Assembly: GCF_002753895.1 (NCBI RefSeq)
Contig: NZ_NJER01000002.1
Coordinates: forward strand, 496,001-560,000
Reading direction: 5' to 3'
DNA: 64,000 nt
Source of the DNA: Halobacteriovorax sp. JY17
GTDB lineage: Bacteria; Bdellovibrionota; Bacteriovoracia; Bacteriovoracales; Bacteriovoracaceae
Below, in pieces: positions 9,120 to 18,705 of this stretch. Both the position numbers and the translations under genes were made by a program. Positions within the stretch are counted from its first letter, which is position 1. Every line of letters starts with the position of its first letter. The notes beneath the pieces are model-generated. The model was given only the letters and a program-made list of their open reading frames with translations, was not told the DNA's origin and did no database searches.

Positions 9120-10430
9120 ATGGCACTGAATAAGAAACCATATAAAGGGACTAGAGATTTTTTTCCTGCTGATAAGAGAGTTCAGGATTATATCTTTAAT
9201 AAAATGAAATCTAGTGCTGAAGCTTTTTCTTTTGAAGCTTATGAAGGGCCAATGCTTGAAGAGGTCGCCCTTTACAAAGCGAAGTCTGGGGAAGAGCTAA
9301 TTAACGAGCAGATTTACTCTTTTGAAGACCGAGGAGAGCGTTTCGTCGCAATTAGACCTGAGATGACTCCAACGGTTGCGAGAATGGTTGCTCAAGTACA
9401 CCGAGAGATTCCTAAACCTATTAAATGGTATTCTATTCCAAATCTCATGCGCTATGAAAAGCCGCAAAGAGGGAGACTCAGAGAACACTGGCAACTCAAT
9501 TGTGATATCTTTGGAGAGGTTGGTAGAAGTGGGGAAATTGAAATTCTTCAATTAATTACGCACTTATTTGAAAGCTTTGGAGCAAACTCAGAGCATTTTG
9601 AAATTCTCATCAATGATAGAGAGATAGTTAATATCGTCTTCAATGACTTAATGAAAATTGATGAAGAGACTTCCTATAAACTTTATAAAATAGTGGATAA
9701 AGCAAAGAAAGTGAAGCCAGAAGGCCTTCAGAAAATGATTTCAGAGTTGTCTCTTACTCAAGAGGCCGAAGATATTTTTAAGACGTATCTTGCGATTAAA
9801 AACTTTGATGAGCTCTTTTCATTCTTAGAGAAGTCTGGTTTTTCCGATAAAGGAGCAGGCTTTAAAGAGCTTTCTGATATCGCAACAGCTATTGGACTTA
9901 AAGATTACTTAGTCTATGACCCAACAATCGTTAGAGGTCTTGACTACTATACTGGAATAGTTTTTGAAGTCTTCGATAAGAACCCTGAAAATAGACGAGC
10001 ACTGTGTGGAGGAGGGGCCTACGCAAACCTTCTTCAAATTTTTAATGAGAATCCAGTTCCTGGGGTTGGATTTGGACTTGGCGATGTGACTCTTACTGAC
10101 TTCTTAACAACACACAAGCTTCTTCCTGACCTTTCAAAGAACGATGTAGATATTTATCTTACTTTTCAGTCAGAGAGTGCTCTTGCTAAGAATTTTGAGC
10201 TATCAGCTAAGGTTAGAGAGTTTGGTTTTAAATCTTTAAATTCTCTTGAGCCAGTTAAATTTAAGAAGGTTTTTTCTAACGGCGAAAAATTTGGAGCGAA
10301 ATTTGCTTCAATTCTTGGAGAAAAAGAATTAGAAGAAGGATTCTTCCAAGTGAAAAACCTTGAGACAAAGGAATCTTTTGATATCAAGTTTACGGAGCTA
10401 GAGAAGTTAAGAGAAATTTTAAAAGCTTAG
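9120..10430 (+). CDS. hisS: Histidyl-tRNA synthetase
   Basis: Charges tRNA-His. The 436-residue class II synthetase has the motif 2 region RPEMTPTVARM, the LREHWQLNCDIFGE segment, the histidine-specific GLDYYTGIVFEV, and motif 3 GVGFGLGDVTL. The C-terminal anticodon-binding domain ends LGEKELEEGFFQVKN. Its ATG directly abuts the alaS stop, so translation is likely coupled to alaS. The early KGTRDFFPADKRV segment confirms the start. Confidence 0.95.
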   Translation: MALNKKPYKGTRDFFPADKRVQDYIFNKMKSSAEAFSFEAYEGPMLEEVALYKAKSGEELINEQIYSFEDRGERFVAIRPEMTPTVARMVAQVHREIPKPIKWYSIPNLMRYEKPQRGRLREHWQLNCDIFGEVGRSGEIEILQLITHLFESFGANSEHFEILINDREIVNIVFNDLMKIDEETSYKLYKIVDKAKKVKPEGLQKMISELSLTQEAEDIFKTYLAIKNFDELFSFLEKSGFSDKGAGFKELSDIATAIGLKDYLVYDPTIVRGLDYYTGIVFEVFDKNPENRRALCGGGAYANLLQIFNENPVPGVGFGLGDVTLTDFLTTHKLLPDLSKNDVDIYLTFQSESALAKNFELSAKVREFGFKSLNSLEPVKFKKVFSNGEKFGAKFASILGEKELEEGFFQVKNLETKESFDIKFTELEKLREILKA

Positions 10431-10469
10431 ACTTATCCTATACAATTTCTAATTATTCGCTTTTTCGAC

Positions 10470-10500
10470 TATAATGACTCCAAATCTAAAGGAGTCATTA
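10470..10500 (+). promoter_or_regulatory. Consensus -10 box overlapping a 10-base inverted repeat that spans the ribosome site of the next gene
   Basis: TATAAT lies at 10470-10475; no convincing -35 is seen. TAATGACTCC (10472-10481) and GGAGTCATTA (10491-10500) are perfect inverted repeats with a 9-base spacer. The right arm contains the GGAG ribosome site and the A of the ATG. If transcription starts about 10482 the dyad acts as DNA operator; if mRNA reads through from hisS it can fold and hide the start. Confidence 0.45.
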
Positions 10501-11477
10501 TGAATAAGTACCTAACCATTTTCTTTTTACTTTTTCTCGTTTCATGTGCGAGTTCAAATAAACTATCTTTCGATAGCGAGCTATCAGAATTTAAATACCC
10601 TCACGCAGTTGAAACATTTGAATTTTCTTCACAGAGACAAGATTTGAAAATGAGGTATATGGATATTGGTAAAGAGAATAAGAAAACTGTGATTCTTCTT
10701 CATGGAAAGAATTTCTCTGGATATTACTTTGAGAAAATAATGAACGAACTTGAGACTAAGGGTTATAGAGTAATTGTTCCAGATCAAATTGGATTTGGAA
10801 AAAGTACAAAACCAGAACACTACCAATATTCCTTTGCTCAACTTGCAAGAAATACTCATGCACTCTTAAGGAGTTTGAATATTGAAAAATATACGGTTGT
10901 GGGTCACTCCATGGGAGGAATGCTTGCGGTTCATATGTCTACGATGTTTAAACTAGAAGTTCAAAAGCTTGTTTTAGTTAATCCGATTGGGCTTGAGACT
11001 TACTTAGATCTTGTTGAATTTAAAGATCCAGAGTTCTTCTATGGAAATGAGAAGAAGAAAACAGTTGAGATGTTTAGAAATTATCAGAAAAAGAATTACT
11101 ACGATGGTGCTTGGGATGAAAGCTATGAAGAGCTACTTACTCCATTTAAAGGGTGGAGAAATGGAAGTGATTGGGAGCTAGTTGCTTGGAATAATGCTCT
11201 AACATATTCACCAATTTTCTCTGACGATATAGTTGAGAAGTTTTCAAAAGTTAAGGCGCCGATCGTCTTAATCAATGGAACAAGAGATACCACTGGGCCA
11301 GGTAGAGGGTGGAAGCGTCCAGGTGTTACAAAGACTATGGGTGATTATAAGAAATTAGGGAAGGCCATTAAAAAGAAGAATAAGAAAGTCCAGCTCATAG
11401 AGCTGAACGGATTAGGGCATATGCCTCAATTTGAAGATTATGAGAGATTTTCAAAAGTATTCTATCCTCTCTTCTAA
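10500..11477 (+). CDS. Alpha/beta hydrolase lipoprotein
   Basis: The N-terminus MNKYLTIFFLLFLVSC is a lipoprotein signal with the lipidated Cys at 16. The mature protein is an alpha/beta hydrolase: LLHGKNFSGYYF (oxyanion region), the nucleophile elbow GHSMGG with Ser137, a later Asp in NGTRDTTG and His in GLGHMPQFE. The cap around GRGWKRPGVTKTMGDYKKLGK resembles secreted esterase or haloalkane-dehalogenase-like hydrolases found in proteobacteria. The substrate is unknown. It is lipid-anchored in the envelope. The 3' end overlaps the convergent META-domain gene by 4 bases. Confidence 0.85.
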   Translation: MNKYLTIFFLLFLVSCASSNKLSFDSELSEFKYPHAVETFEFSSQRQDLKMRYMDIGKENKKTVILLHGKNFSGYYFEKIMNELETKGYRVIVPDQIGFGKSTKPEHYQYSFAQLARNTHALLRSLNIEKYTVVGHSMGGMLAVHMSTMFKLEVQKLVLVNPIGLETYLDLVEFKDPEFFYGNEKKKTVEMFRNYQKKNYYDGAWDESYEELLTPFKGWRNGSDWELVAWNNALTYSPIFSDDIVEKFSKVKAPIVLINGTRDTTGPGRGWKRPGVTKTMGDYKKLGKAIKKKNKKVQLIELNGLGHMPQFEDYERFSKVFYPLF

Positions 11478-11872
11478 TCCCTTGTTGCTTTAAAGAGAAC
11501 CTTACCTTCTTTACTAAAGAGGGTGAGGTGGTTTCTCTCTGTCTCAAAGCGATGAACAAGTGGAAGAGATTGAAAGAATAAGAATTCATAATTATTTAAT
11601 TTTCCAAAACAGAGTTTCTTCGTTGAGCCAGACTGTGAAATCATGACTTCACTTCCTTTCACTTTGTAGGTTGCAAAGTAATTATTACAGCTTGAGTTAC
11701 CTCCAAGCTTATCTTCCATTTGAAAATTGAAATGGGAATCTACTTCTTTAGGAATTTCTACATTTTGAATATTAGTAACTTTCCACTTGCCTAAAATATT
11801 TTGATTCTTTGCTTCCTTGATCGTTGCACATGAGAATAGAAAAATTGAAGTAATAAATAGAATAGTTTTCAT
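11474..11872 (-). CDS. META/HslJ-like small lipoprotein
   Basis: A 132-residue lipoprotein (signal ending LFSC with C15). The remaining sequence, LGKWKVTNIQN ... DKLGGNSSCNNYFATYKV ... FFQSLPLVHRFETERNHLTLFSKEGKVLFKA, has the form of the META/HslJ domain: a W near the start, a G-N-x-x-C-N-N core and a final L-x-L strand. HslJ-type proteins are associated with stress and antibiotic tolerance; the biochemical role is unclear. It is convergent with the hydrolase gene, overlapping 4 bases. Confidence 0.7.
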   Translation of the reverse strand: MKTILFITSIFLFSCATIKEAKNQNILGKWKVTNIQNVEIPKEVDSHFNFQMEDKLGGNSSCNNYFATYKVKGSEVMISQSGSTKKLCFGKLNNYEFLFFQSLPLVHRFETERNHLTLFSKEGKVLFKATRD

Positions 11873-11937
11873 TATTAGTCCTTTCGTAGAAATGTGAGAA
11901 CTATTCTATCACTTATAAAAAAGAGATCAAATGCTAA

Positions 11938-12561
11938 TTATTTCCAGTTAGAATAAATGATGTGATGCTTGCCATCCTTAGAATCGTAAACGGCTTTTGA
12001 AGAGCTTCTAAGGTGATCTGAATCTAGCTCAGGAGAGATTCTTACTAATTGATAATTCCCAAAGTGTTTAACTTTAAAAGAAACTATTCGTTTTTCTAAA
12101 TGAATGGAATTCTTTCCTAGAATTCCGATGGCCGACTCTTTATGGCCAGTTTGGGAATGATAAAGTATGTGAAGATTCTTAGGGTCTATTCCGTCTTTAA
12201 GCTTAAAACTAACTTCAAGTGGAGTGCCTTCTTTAAAATTGGTACTACCTTCTGTTGGGCGAATATTTAAAGGTGCTGAAATTGGAGAAGACTTTTCAAT
12301 AATGCTAAAGTTCTGAGTAAATTTATCAGTTACTAAATCTTCTCCTCTATCAACTAAAATATCGATAGGGTCAGTCAGTAAGAATTGATGATGTTTAACT
12401 GAGGCTCCGGATGGTGCATCTGAAGTATACATAATTAAGCCAGCTTCTTCGCTATTTATATGATTCATATAATTCCTAACGAATACTGCAACTACAATAA
12501 TGAGAGCTAAAGTTATGTACTTACTTTTATTATTAAAAATTTGAATGAAGTCACTTACCAT
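11938..12561 (-). CDS. Membrane-anchored protein of unknown function
   Basis: I do not recognise a family. One hydrophobic segment near residues 14-30 (ITLALIIVVAVFVRNYM) anchors a soluble domain of about 170 residues, probably in the periplasm. That domain is beta-rich by eye, with LNIRPTEGSTNFKEGTPLEVSFKL resembling an Ig-like or CopC-like beta-sandwich strand pattern, but no copper ligands are arranged convincingly. It lies between a META lipoprotein and an AraC-type regulator, all on the minus strand with gaps of 65-80 bases. Confidence 0.6.
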   Translation of the reverse strand: MVSDFIQIFNNKSKYITLALIIVVAVFVRNYMNHINSEEAGLIMYTSDAPSGASVKHHQFLLTDPIDILVDRGEDLVTDKFTQNFSIIEKSSPISAPLNIRPTEGSTNFKEGTPLEVSFKLKDGIDPKNLHILYHSQTGHKESAIGILGKNSIHLEKRIVSFKVKHFGNYQLVRISPELDSDHLRSSSKAVYDSKDGKHHIIYSNWK

Positions 12562-12641
12562 TAGTTAATTCTATTAGATATTCCTAAGAGTAATGTGCCC
12601 ACAGTCTTAATTCTTTATCCAAATTGTGTCAAAATATCTGA

Positions 12642-13670
12642 CTAAAGTGCTTTAAACCAATTTTCCCATACTCTATCTGGAGAAGAGACATCGAATTTAA
12701 TTGATTGATGTTCACCCCTTAGAACATCTCGAGGAAGTTGATTGAAGAATTTCTTAAAGGCCCTTGAAAAACTAGATTCACTTTCAAATCCTGATTCGTA
12801 AGAAATTTGAGAAATAGTTTTATTTCCTCCATTTTTCATGGAGAGAGTTCTAAAAGCTTTTATGAGTCTTCTCTCTTTTACATAGCTCATTATCCCACCA
12901 TTCTGTGTAGGAAATAACCTATAAAGAGTAGACTTTGTAAGATTAAACTCAACAAGTATCAAAGGAATACTTAGGTTTGAATTTCCTAGATTGTCCTCAA
13001 TATAATTTTTAATTTTAAAAATGAGAGCGACATTCTTACTAGGAGCATAGCTGTCTGTGACTTCATTTGGATTATAAGAAATTGCTGCACAAACCATGTC
13101 CACGCTAGGGCTAACTATTGAGTGGGCAGAGTCATTTGTAATTTTACTTATATTAGCCTGAAGAGAGAGCATATGAGACTGAAGTAAGGAAGCAAATGGA
13201 TTGAGCTTAGTATCCAAGATTTTTCCATGAAGAATATCTTCATTTGGAACCTTTTCTCTTAAGAGTCTTCTAGGAATTACTAACGTTAGATTTCTAAATT
13301 TCCTATTAAAGGCCTTCCATGGTCTGGAAGTATCTATAACAATTAGTGATCCTGGACTACAGTTAAAGTGATCGTTATTTAACTCTCTCGTTGTATCTCC
13401 TTCTATAAACATTTGAATGAGAATATGATCAAGACCATCATTGGCAATTTTAGATTTTGTTCTCTCAAAATATTGGTCTAGCGTTGTGCAATCGATGAGC
13501 ATAATTTCACTTAGAAGAAAGCTGTGAATTTGAGCTTCAAAGAGGTCTTTATTTGTTTGATCTGTATTTGTGTCAAAGACAACGCCCATGCTTTCTTTAT
13601 AAGCTTCTATCTTCTCTTTGTCTGAGTAGGTAGAAGTCTTAAAAGTAGAATAGGGAACATTCTTGGACAA
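12642..13670 (-). CDS. AraC-family transcriptional regulator
   Basis: The C-terminal 100 residues carry two helix-turn-helix units of the AraC/XylS family: LILVEFNLTKSTLYRLF and the better conserved ISQISYESGFESESSFSRAFKKFFNQLPRDVLRG. The N-terminal half has a beta-rich AraC-binding-like domain (CSPGSLIVIDTSRPWKAF). The effector is unknown. The targets may be the divergent msrA (148-base gap) or the downstream minus-strand genes; neither is shown by the sequence. Confidence 0.88.
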   Translation of the reverse strand: MSKNVPYSTFKTSTYSDKEKIEAYKESMGVVFDTNTDQTNKDLFEAQIHSFLLSEIMLIDCTTLDQYFERTKSKIANDGLDHILIQMFIEGDTTRELNNDHFNCSPGSLIVIDTSRPWKAFNRKFRNLTLVIPRRLLREKVPNEDILHGKILDTKLNPFASLLQSHMLSLQANISKITNDSAHSIVSPSVDMVCAAISYNPNEVTDSYAPSKNVALIFKIKNYIEDNLGNSNLSIPLILVEFNLTKSTLYRLFPTQNGGIMSYVKERRLIKAFRTLSMKNGGNKTISQISYESGFESESSFSRAFKKFFNQLPRDVLRGEHQSIKFDVSSPDRVWENWFKAL

Positions 13671-13818
13671 GATGGTGCCTTTTCGTGAGTAATTATTTAT
13701 CTAAAGTGAATTTTTTCTCTTAATTTGTTGCTTGGCTACTTAAGAAAACATAAAGTTTTTATAGCTAAGTAAGTACTGTTATTATAAGAATGTAATTCAG
13801 CTATTTAGGGGAAGTTAT

Positions 13819-14316
13819 ATGAGTGATGCAAATAGAGATTACGTAATTTTGGCCGGAGGATGCTTTTGGGGGATGGAGCAACTTTTTCAAAAATTCGAAG
13901 GTGTCATTGATACGGATGTTGGTTATACGGGCGGAAAGCTAATAAATCCAACATACAAAGACGTTAAAACTGGTGAAACAGATCATGCTGAGGCAATAAA
14001 AATTACCTTTGATACAGATAGAACTAATTTAAAGAATATACTCCACTTCTTTTTCAAAGTTCACGACCCGACAACAGTTAATAGGCAAGGAAATGATGTA
14101 GGAACTCAATACCGTTCAGCAATTTTTGTTCGTAATAATGAGCAACGCATTACTTCAGAAGAAGTGATTAAAGAAGTTGAAGAACTAGAAAGATTTAAAG
14201 GATCAGTTCAAACAAACCTAGAAGATGAACGTGAGTTCTATTTGGCAGAAGACTTTCATCAAGATTATCTCTTGAAGAACCCAATGGGTTATACTTGTCA
14301 TTTTGTAAGAAAATAA
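13819..14316 (+). CDS. msrA: Peptide-methionine (S)-S-oxide reductase
   Basis: Reduces the S epimer of methionine sulfoxide in proteins. The catalytic motif GGCFWGMEQ places the active Cys at residue 15. VGYTGG, TGETDHAEAI, FFKVHDPTTVNRQGNDVGTQYRSAIF and EDFHQDYL are family signatures. There is no signal peptide, so it is cytoplasmic. A Cys near the C-terminus (GYTCHFV) may act in resolution. The ribosome site is GGGGAAG. It precedes the efflux operon that ends in an msrB, so three Msr genes lie in the first 20 kb. Confidence 0.95.
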   Translation: MSDANRDYVILAGGCFWGMEQLFQKFEGVIDTDVGYTGGKLINPTYKDVKTGETDHAEAIKITFDTDRTNLKNILHFFFKVHDPTTVNRQGNDVGTQYRSAIFVRNNEQRITSEEVIKEVEELERFKGSVQTNLEDEREFYLAEDFHQDYLLKNPMGYTCHFVRK

Positions 14317-14334
14317 AAACTATGGGAGGTGTCT

Positions 14335-14373
14335 ATGCTACGTAGGTTCCTGTTCGTCGAGTCAAACTCTTAG
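14335..14373 (+). CDS. Possible 12-residue micro-ORF before the efflux operon
   Basis: ATG at 14335 is preceded by the strong ribosome site GGGAGGTG (14324-14331) and encodes MLRRFLFVESNS before a TAG. It lies between msrA and tolC. It ends just before the predicted tolC promoter at 14375-14403, so if translated it would be on msrA-derived mRNA, not on the tolC transcript started there. No attenuator hairpin is evident. It may simply be a chance ribosome-site-like sequence. Confidence 0.3.
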   Translation: MLRRFLFVESNS

Positions 14374-14374
14374 A

Positions 14375-14403
14375 TTGTTAATGAACTTATATATGTCTAT
14401 AAT
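14375..14403 (+). promoter_or_regulatory. Sigma70-type promoter giving a near-leaderless tolC transcript
   Basis: TTGTTA (14375-14380), a 17-base spacer and TATAAT (14398-14403) make a good sigma70 promoter. The expected start of transcription is about 14410, only 1-3 bases before the tolC ATG at 14412. No ribosome site precedes that ATG, which fits leaderless translation. Confidence 0.55.
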
Positions 14404-14411
14404 TTCAGTCT

Positions 14412-15635
14412 ATGAAAAAACTAATTCTTACCTCTCTCGTTTTATTTAATATCAATACTCATGCATCAGTAGAAGATTTATTTCTAAAGTCTCTTAAGAG
14501 CTCTAATGAAGTAAATGTAATTAACCTACAGGAAAAGAAAACACTTTCAGAGTTAGATAGCACAGTCTCCACTCTCTATCCTTCTATCAATCTCGTTAAT
14601 TCAAATAAGTATGGAAATAATTCTTATCAGACAAAGTCTGGACTTAAGAAATTTGATAGCAGCGTAGCTCTCTCTTTTGAGCAAGACCTTTTTCAAGGTG
14701 GAGCAGAGTTCTCTATTTATAAATTAAATAAAATAATTCCTAAAAAAGCTATGGCCTTAAAAGAGCAGAGACTTGCTGAGTACTTTGCTCTTTTTAGTAC
14801 ATACTATTTTCAACTTTCTTCAGCATTAGAAGAGAAGAGAGAAGTCACTAAACTCCTGGTTAACCTAGAGAGAAGAGTTAAGCTTGTAAAGAAGAGAACG
14901 AAAATTGGTAGAGATCGTAAGGCAGATTTCTTGGCCCTTGAGTCTCAACATGACAGATTGAAAGCGGACCTATTTGCGACAGACAGTAGGCTAGAAGAAG
15001 CAAAAACAAACTTCTTGAATTTTTCAGGACTAAAGAGCGCAGGGAACTTTGAAAATAGAATTGATCCTCTCACGCTTTCTCTACAAGAAGAAGTTGATCT
15101 TGGAAAAAGACCTGAACTGAAGAGTCTTGAACTTGAATATGAAACATCAAAAGCAAGAGCACAAATTGAGAAATCAAATTATTTTCCACAAGTTTCTCTT
15201 GGATCAAATTACTACTTAGATAAGACGTACACTGGGAGAGATAACTGGGACGTTACTCTAAAACTTACGATGAATATTTTTGATTTTGGAAAAACATCAT
15301 CTTCAGTTGAAACACAAAATATTCAGGCGATGATAGATAGATCTAGATTTGAGTATAAAAAAGTAAATTCTAATCGTGATTGGGATAACTTTGTAAAAGT
15401 ATTTAATCACAAAAAGAGTCAGCTTATCTCTCTTAAGAGATCTCTAGCGCAAATTAAAAAATCCTATGCTGAACAAGTTAAAGATTTAGATAAAGGTCTC
15501 GTTGCTCAAATTGATGTAATTAGATCTCTTGATGATGTGATTAATTTAGAAAAACTTTATATAAATGCAGCTCTTGAGCTCAAATCATTATACTACCAAT
15601 CGAAAGCGTACTTGGGTGATTATCCTAAAAACTAA
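14412..15635 (+). CDS. TolC-family outer-membrane efflux protein
   Basis: A 407-residue protein with a short signal peptide (MKKLILTSLVLFNINTHA) and two halves rich in long helices, typical of the TolC outer-membrane channel fold: YPSINLVNSNKYG and YFPQVSLGSNYYLD are the equivalent strand segments, followed by LTMNIFDFGKTSS. It provides the outer-membrane exit for the RND pump encoded 11 bases downstream. No ribosome site precedes the start; see the promoter entry. No periplasmic adaptor (HlyD/AcrA family) gene is found here, so the adaptor must come from elsewhere. Confidence 0.88.
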   Translation: MKKLILTSLVLFNINTHASVEDLFLKSLKSSNEVNVINLQEKKTLSELDSTVSTLYPSINLVNSNKYGNNSYQTKSGLKKFDSSVALSFEQDLFQGGAEFSIYKLNKIIPKKAMALKEQRLAEYFALFSTYYFQLSSALEEKREVTKLLVNLERRVKLVKKRTKIGRDRKADFLALESQHDRLKADLFATDSRLEEAKTNFLNFSGLKSAGNFENRIDPLTLSLQEEVDLGKRPELKSLELEYETSKARAQIEKSNYFPQVSLGSNYYLDKTYTGRDNWDVTLKLTMNIFDFGKTSSSVETQNIQAMIDRSRFEYKKVNSNRDWDNFVKVFNHKKSQLISLKRSLAQIKKSYAEQVKDLDKGLVAQIDVIRSLDDVINLEKLYINAALELKSLYYQSKAYLGDYPKN

Positions 15636-15646
15636 AAAGGTTTAAA

Positions 15647-18600
15647 ATGAATATTTCAGAAATTTCAATAAAGAATCCTGTCTTTTCATGGATGATAATG
15701 TTCTCCCTTATTTTATTTGGAATTCTTGGATTTAAAAATTTAGGAATAAATGAAAATCCGGATGTGGATTATCCATCTGTTTCTATTTCTTATTCTTATG
15801 ATGGAGCAACCCCAGAGGTTGTTGAAAAAGATATTTTAGAGCCTGTTGAGTCTGTACTTGTATCAATGCAAGGTGTGAAGGATATGACTTCTACTGCAAA
15901 TAGGGGCTCAGGACGAATCGAACTTGAATTTACGTTAGATAAAGATATTGATTTTGCTCTTCAGGAAGTTCAGACACTACTTGGACGAGCTCAGAGACAA
16001 CTTCCTGATTCAGTAGAGACTCCAACGGTAACAAAGTCAAATGCGGCAGATGATCCGATTCTCTATCTCGCAATTACTTCAAAAACATTGAAAGAGAGAG
16101 AGCTTAATATTCTCTTCAAAGATGGAATTGTGGATAGGCTTACAACAATTGAAGGCGTTTCTGAAGTACGAGCTTTTGGTTCAAGAGAGCCAATGATGAG
16201 AATTGATGTCGATGCGAAGAAGTTAAGAAATTATCAGCTAACTCTTACTGATATTATTGATACTCTTGCTAGAGAGCATGTAGAGCTTCCTGCTGGAAAG
16301 TTTGAAACTTCTGAAAAAGAAGAGAGCTTAAGAGTATTAGGAGAAGGAAGAACTGAGAAAGAATTTAGAGAAATGATCATTAGTAAGAGGGGAGGGAGAG
16401 CGAACTACGTTCCTATTACTCTGTCTGATGTGGCAAATATTTATCAAGGCGTTGAAAATAGAACACGAATATCTAGAGTTGATGGGATTCCATCACTATC
16501 AATGCCAATTTATAAGCAACGTGGGGCCAATGCTGTAGATGTTGCAGATAGAGTTAAGGAAAGAGTTAAAGAGATTAGTGAGTCTCTTCCGGAGGGAACA
16601 AATCTAACAGTGAACTTTGACCGAACTCAATTTGTAAGGCTCTCAATTGATGAATTAATCCAAAACTTAATTATTTCAGCACTACTAACATCATTTGTGT
16701 GTTGGATTTTTCTAAATTCATTATCAGCAACATTTAATATCCTACTTGCAATTCCTACAGCAATTATTGGAACTTTTGCTTTCATGCATATGTTTGGGTT
16801 TACGTTAAATACTTTTTCTTTCTTAGGATTAACATTGGCCATTGGGATAGTGGTCGATGATGCGATTGTGATGCTTGAAAATATTGTTCGTTACGCTAAG
16901 ATGGGTCATGATAAGGTTCAAGCTTCATTTAAAGGAAGTAGAGAAATTACCTTTGCCGTTCTTGCAACAACAGCGGTTCTTATCGCTATCTTTGCTCCTA
17001 TTTCACTCATGCCAGGTATTGAGGGACGATTCTTTAGGGAGTTTGCTCTCACTCTCTGTGTTGCAGTTGCCCTCTCGTCTCTAGAAGCACTTACCCTTGC
17101 TCCGATGAGGTGTTCACAATTTCTAAATGTGAAATCAAAAGGAATCTTCATCCACCACTGGGTTGATAGAGCGGTAGAGAGTTCAAAGACTCTCTATGTA
17201 AAATGTTTGAAGGGAGCCCTTAAGCATAGAATTCTAGTTCTAAGTATTTCTACGATTGTATTTCTATTATCACTACTATCTTTAAACCATATTAATAAAG
17301 AGTTCGCACCAGAGGCCGATAGAGGCTTTATGTTCGTTGTCTTTATGGCGCCCGATGGGAAGAGTTTGGATTATACAAATGAGAAAGTTAAGCAATATGA
17401 AAAGATTGTAATGGCCAATGAGAATGTTCAAAGAGTAATTATCTCCGTTGGTGGAGGCCGAGGGATTTCATCTGGAAATAGAGGTTTTGGAGTAATTATT
17501 CTAAAAGATCAGGATAAGAGAAAGAAGAGCCAGTTTGAAGTTGCTTCAGATATTAGAAAAGAGTTGAAGGCGATTGAAGGAATTAGAATTATTGTTAGAG
17601 ACCGCCTAGGTTCAGCTATTAGTGGAAGAAGAGGGAGTCCTGTTGAGTTTACTATTACAGGGCCTAACCTTGCTGTGCAAAGAGAGTTATTTGGAAAGTT
17701 TCAAAAGGAAATGAGTGACTCAGGACTGATGGTTGGAATTAGATCTGATGATACAGGTGAACTTCCAGAAGTACATATTGTACCTAATAGATTAAAGGCC
17801 CAAGAAAGAGGAGTTGAGATTAATACAATTGCTCAAACTCTAAATGTTGGAGTCGGTGGTGTGACAGGTGGTAAGTATACAGAGGGTGGAAGAAGATACG
17901 ATATCTTTGTTCAACTTAAAGAAGAAGATAGGTTACCTGAAACAATTTCTTCTCTTCTATTGCAAAATAACCGTGGAGAATTTGTAACACTAACAGATGT
18001 TGTCGATATTGTCCCGGCCTTTGGACCGCAAAGTATCTACCGAGAGAATCGTACGAGAGGTGTGAGAGTTGATGCAAACTTAGGTGATAATGTCACTCAG
18101 AGTGAGGCCTTTGCTTTTATCAAGAAAATCGCACCCACAATTCTTCCAGCAAAGTACAATATAAATTTCTCCAAAGATCTAAATGAATCTTTAATCAGTA
18201 TTGTACTAATTATGGTTTTAGGCCTTGTGATTGCTTACATGGTTCTTGGAAGTCAGTTTAACTCTTTCCTTGACCCTATAACTGTTTTTCTAGCCGTTCC
18301 ATTTGGACTAACGGGATCATTCTTAGCATTACTCGTTACAGGTCAAACGTTAAATATTTATTCAATGATTGGTATACTTCTGACTATGGGAATCGTGAAG
18401 AAGACTTCAATTCTCATTGTAGAGTTTTCAAACCATTTGAGAGACGGTGGGATGACTGTAGAAGAAGCTGTTCTTTCAGCTTGTACGACGAGATTTAGAC
18501 CAATTATTATGACTACATTTACCACACTTGCTTCTGCTGTTCCTGCTGCCGTTTTAACAGGAGCAGGATCGGAGACTAGAATGCCAATGGCATTAGTGAT

Positions 18601-18703
18601 ATTAGGCGGAGTATCACTGTCGACAGTATTTACATTAATAGTTATCCCAACTTTCTACACTATGATTGCTAGAGAGAGACGTAAGATTCTAGTAGAGGAG
18701 TAA
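15647..18703 (+). CDS. RND-family efflux transporter, AcrB/MdtB-like
   Basis: An inner-membrane proton-driven exporter of 1018 residues. The start [18 protein letters not shown] is the family's first helix. The tandem acidic proton-relay pair is present in [14 protein letters not shown] of helix 4. Two large periplasmic loops flank the helices, and [16 protein letters not shown] is helix 10 with its Lys. The sequence resembles HAE-1 multidrug pumps more than metal (CusA) pumps, since no methionine pair for copper is evident. It sits between tolC and msrB in one operon; the msrB ATG follows two bases after the stop. Confidence 0.93.
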   Translation: MNISEISIKNPVFSWMIMFSLILFGILGFKNLGINENPDVDYPSVSISYSYDGATPEVVEKDILEPVESVLVSMQGVKDMTSTANRGSGRIELEFTLDKDIDFALQEVQTLLGRAQRQLPDSVETPTVTKSNAADDPILYLAITSKTLKERELNILFKDGIVDRLTTIEGVSEVRAFGSREPMMRIDVDAKKLRNYQLTLTDIIDTLAREHVELPAGKFETSEKEESLRVLGEGRTEKEFREMIISKRGGRANYVPITLSDVANIYQGVENRTRISRVDGIPSLSMPIYKQRGANAVDVADRVKERVKEISESLPEGTNLTVNFDRTQFVRLSIDELIQNLIISALLTSFVCWIFLNSLSATFNILLAIPTAIIGTFAFMHMFGFTLNTFSFLGLTLAIGIVVDDAIVMLENIVRYAKMGHDKVQASFKGSREITFAVLATTAVLIAIFAPISLMPGIEGRFFREFALTLCVAVALSSLEALTLAPMRCSQFLNVKSKGIFIHHWVDRAVESSKTLYVKCLKGALKHRILVLSISTIVFLLSLLSLNHINKEFAPEADRGFMFVVFMAPDGKSLDYTNEKVKQYEKIVMANENVQRVIISVGGGRGISSGNRGFGVIILKDQDKRKKSQFEVASDIRKELKAIEGIRIIVRDRLGSAISGRRGSPVEFTITGPNLAVQRELFGKFQKEMSDSGLMVGIRSDDTGELPEVHIVPNRLKAQERGVEINTIAQTLNVGVGGVTGGKYTEGGRRYDIFVQLKEEDRLPETISSLLLQNNRGEFVTLTDVVDIVPAFGPQSIYRENRTRGVRVDANLGDNVTQSEAFAFIKKIAPTILPAKYNINFSKDLNESLISIVLIMVLGLVIAYMVLGSQFNSFLDPITVFLAVPFGLTGSFLALLVTGQTLNIYSMIGILLTMGIVKKTSILIVEFSNHLRDGGMTVEEAVLSACTTRFRPIIMTTFTTLASAVPAAVLTGAGSETRMPMALVILGGVSLSTVFTLIVIPTFYTMIARERRKILVEE

Positions 18704-18705
18704 GA

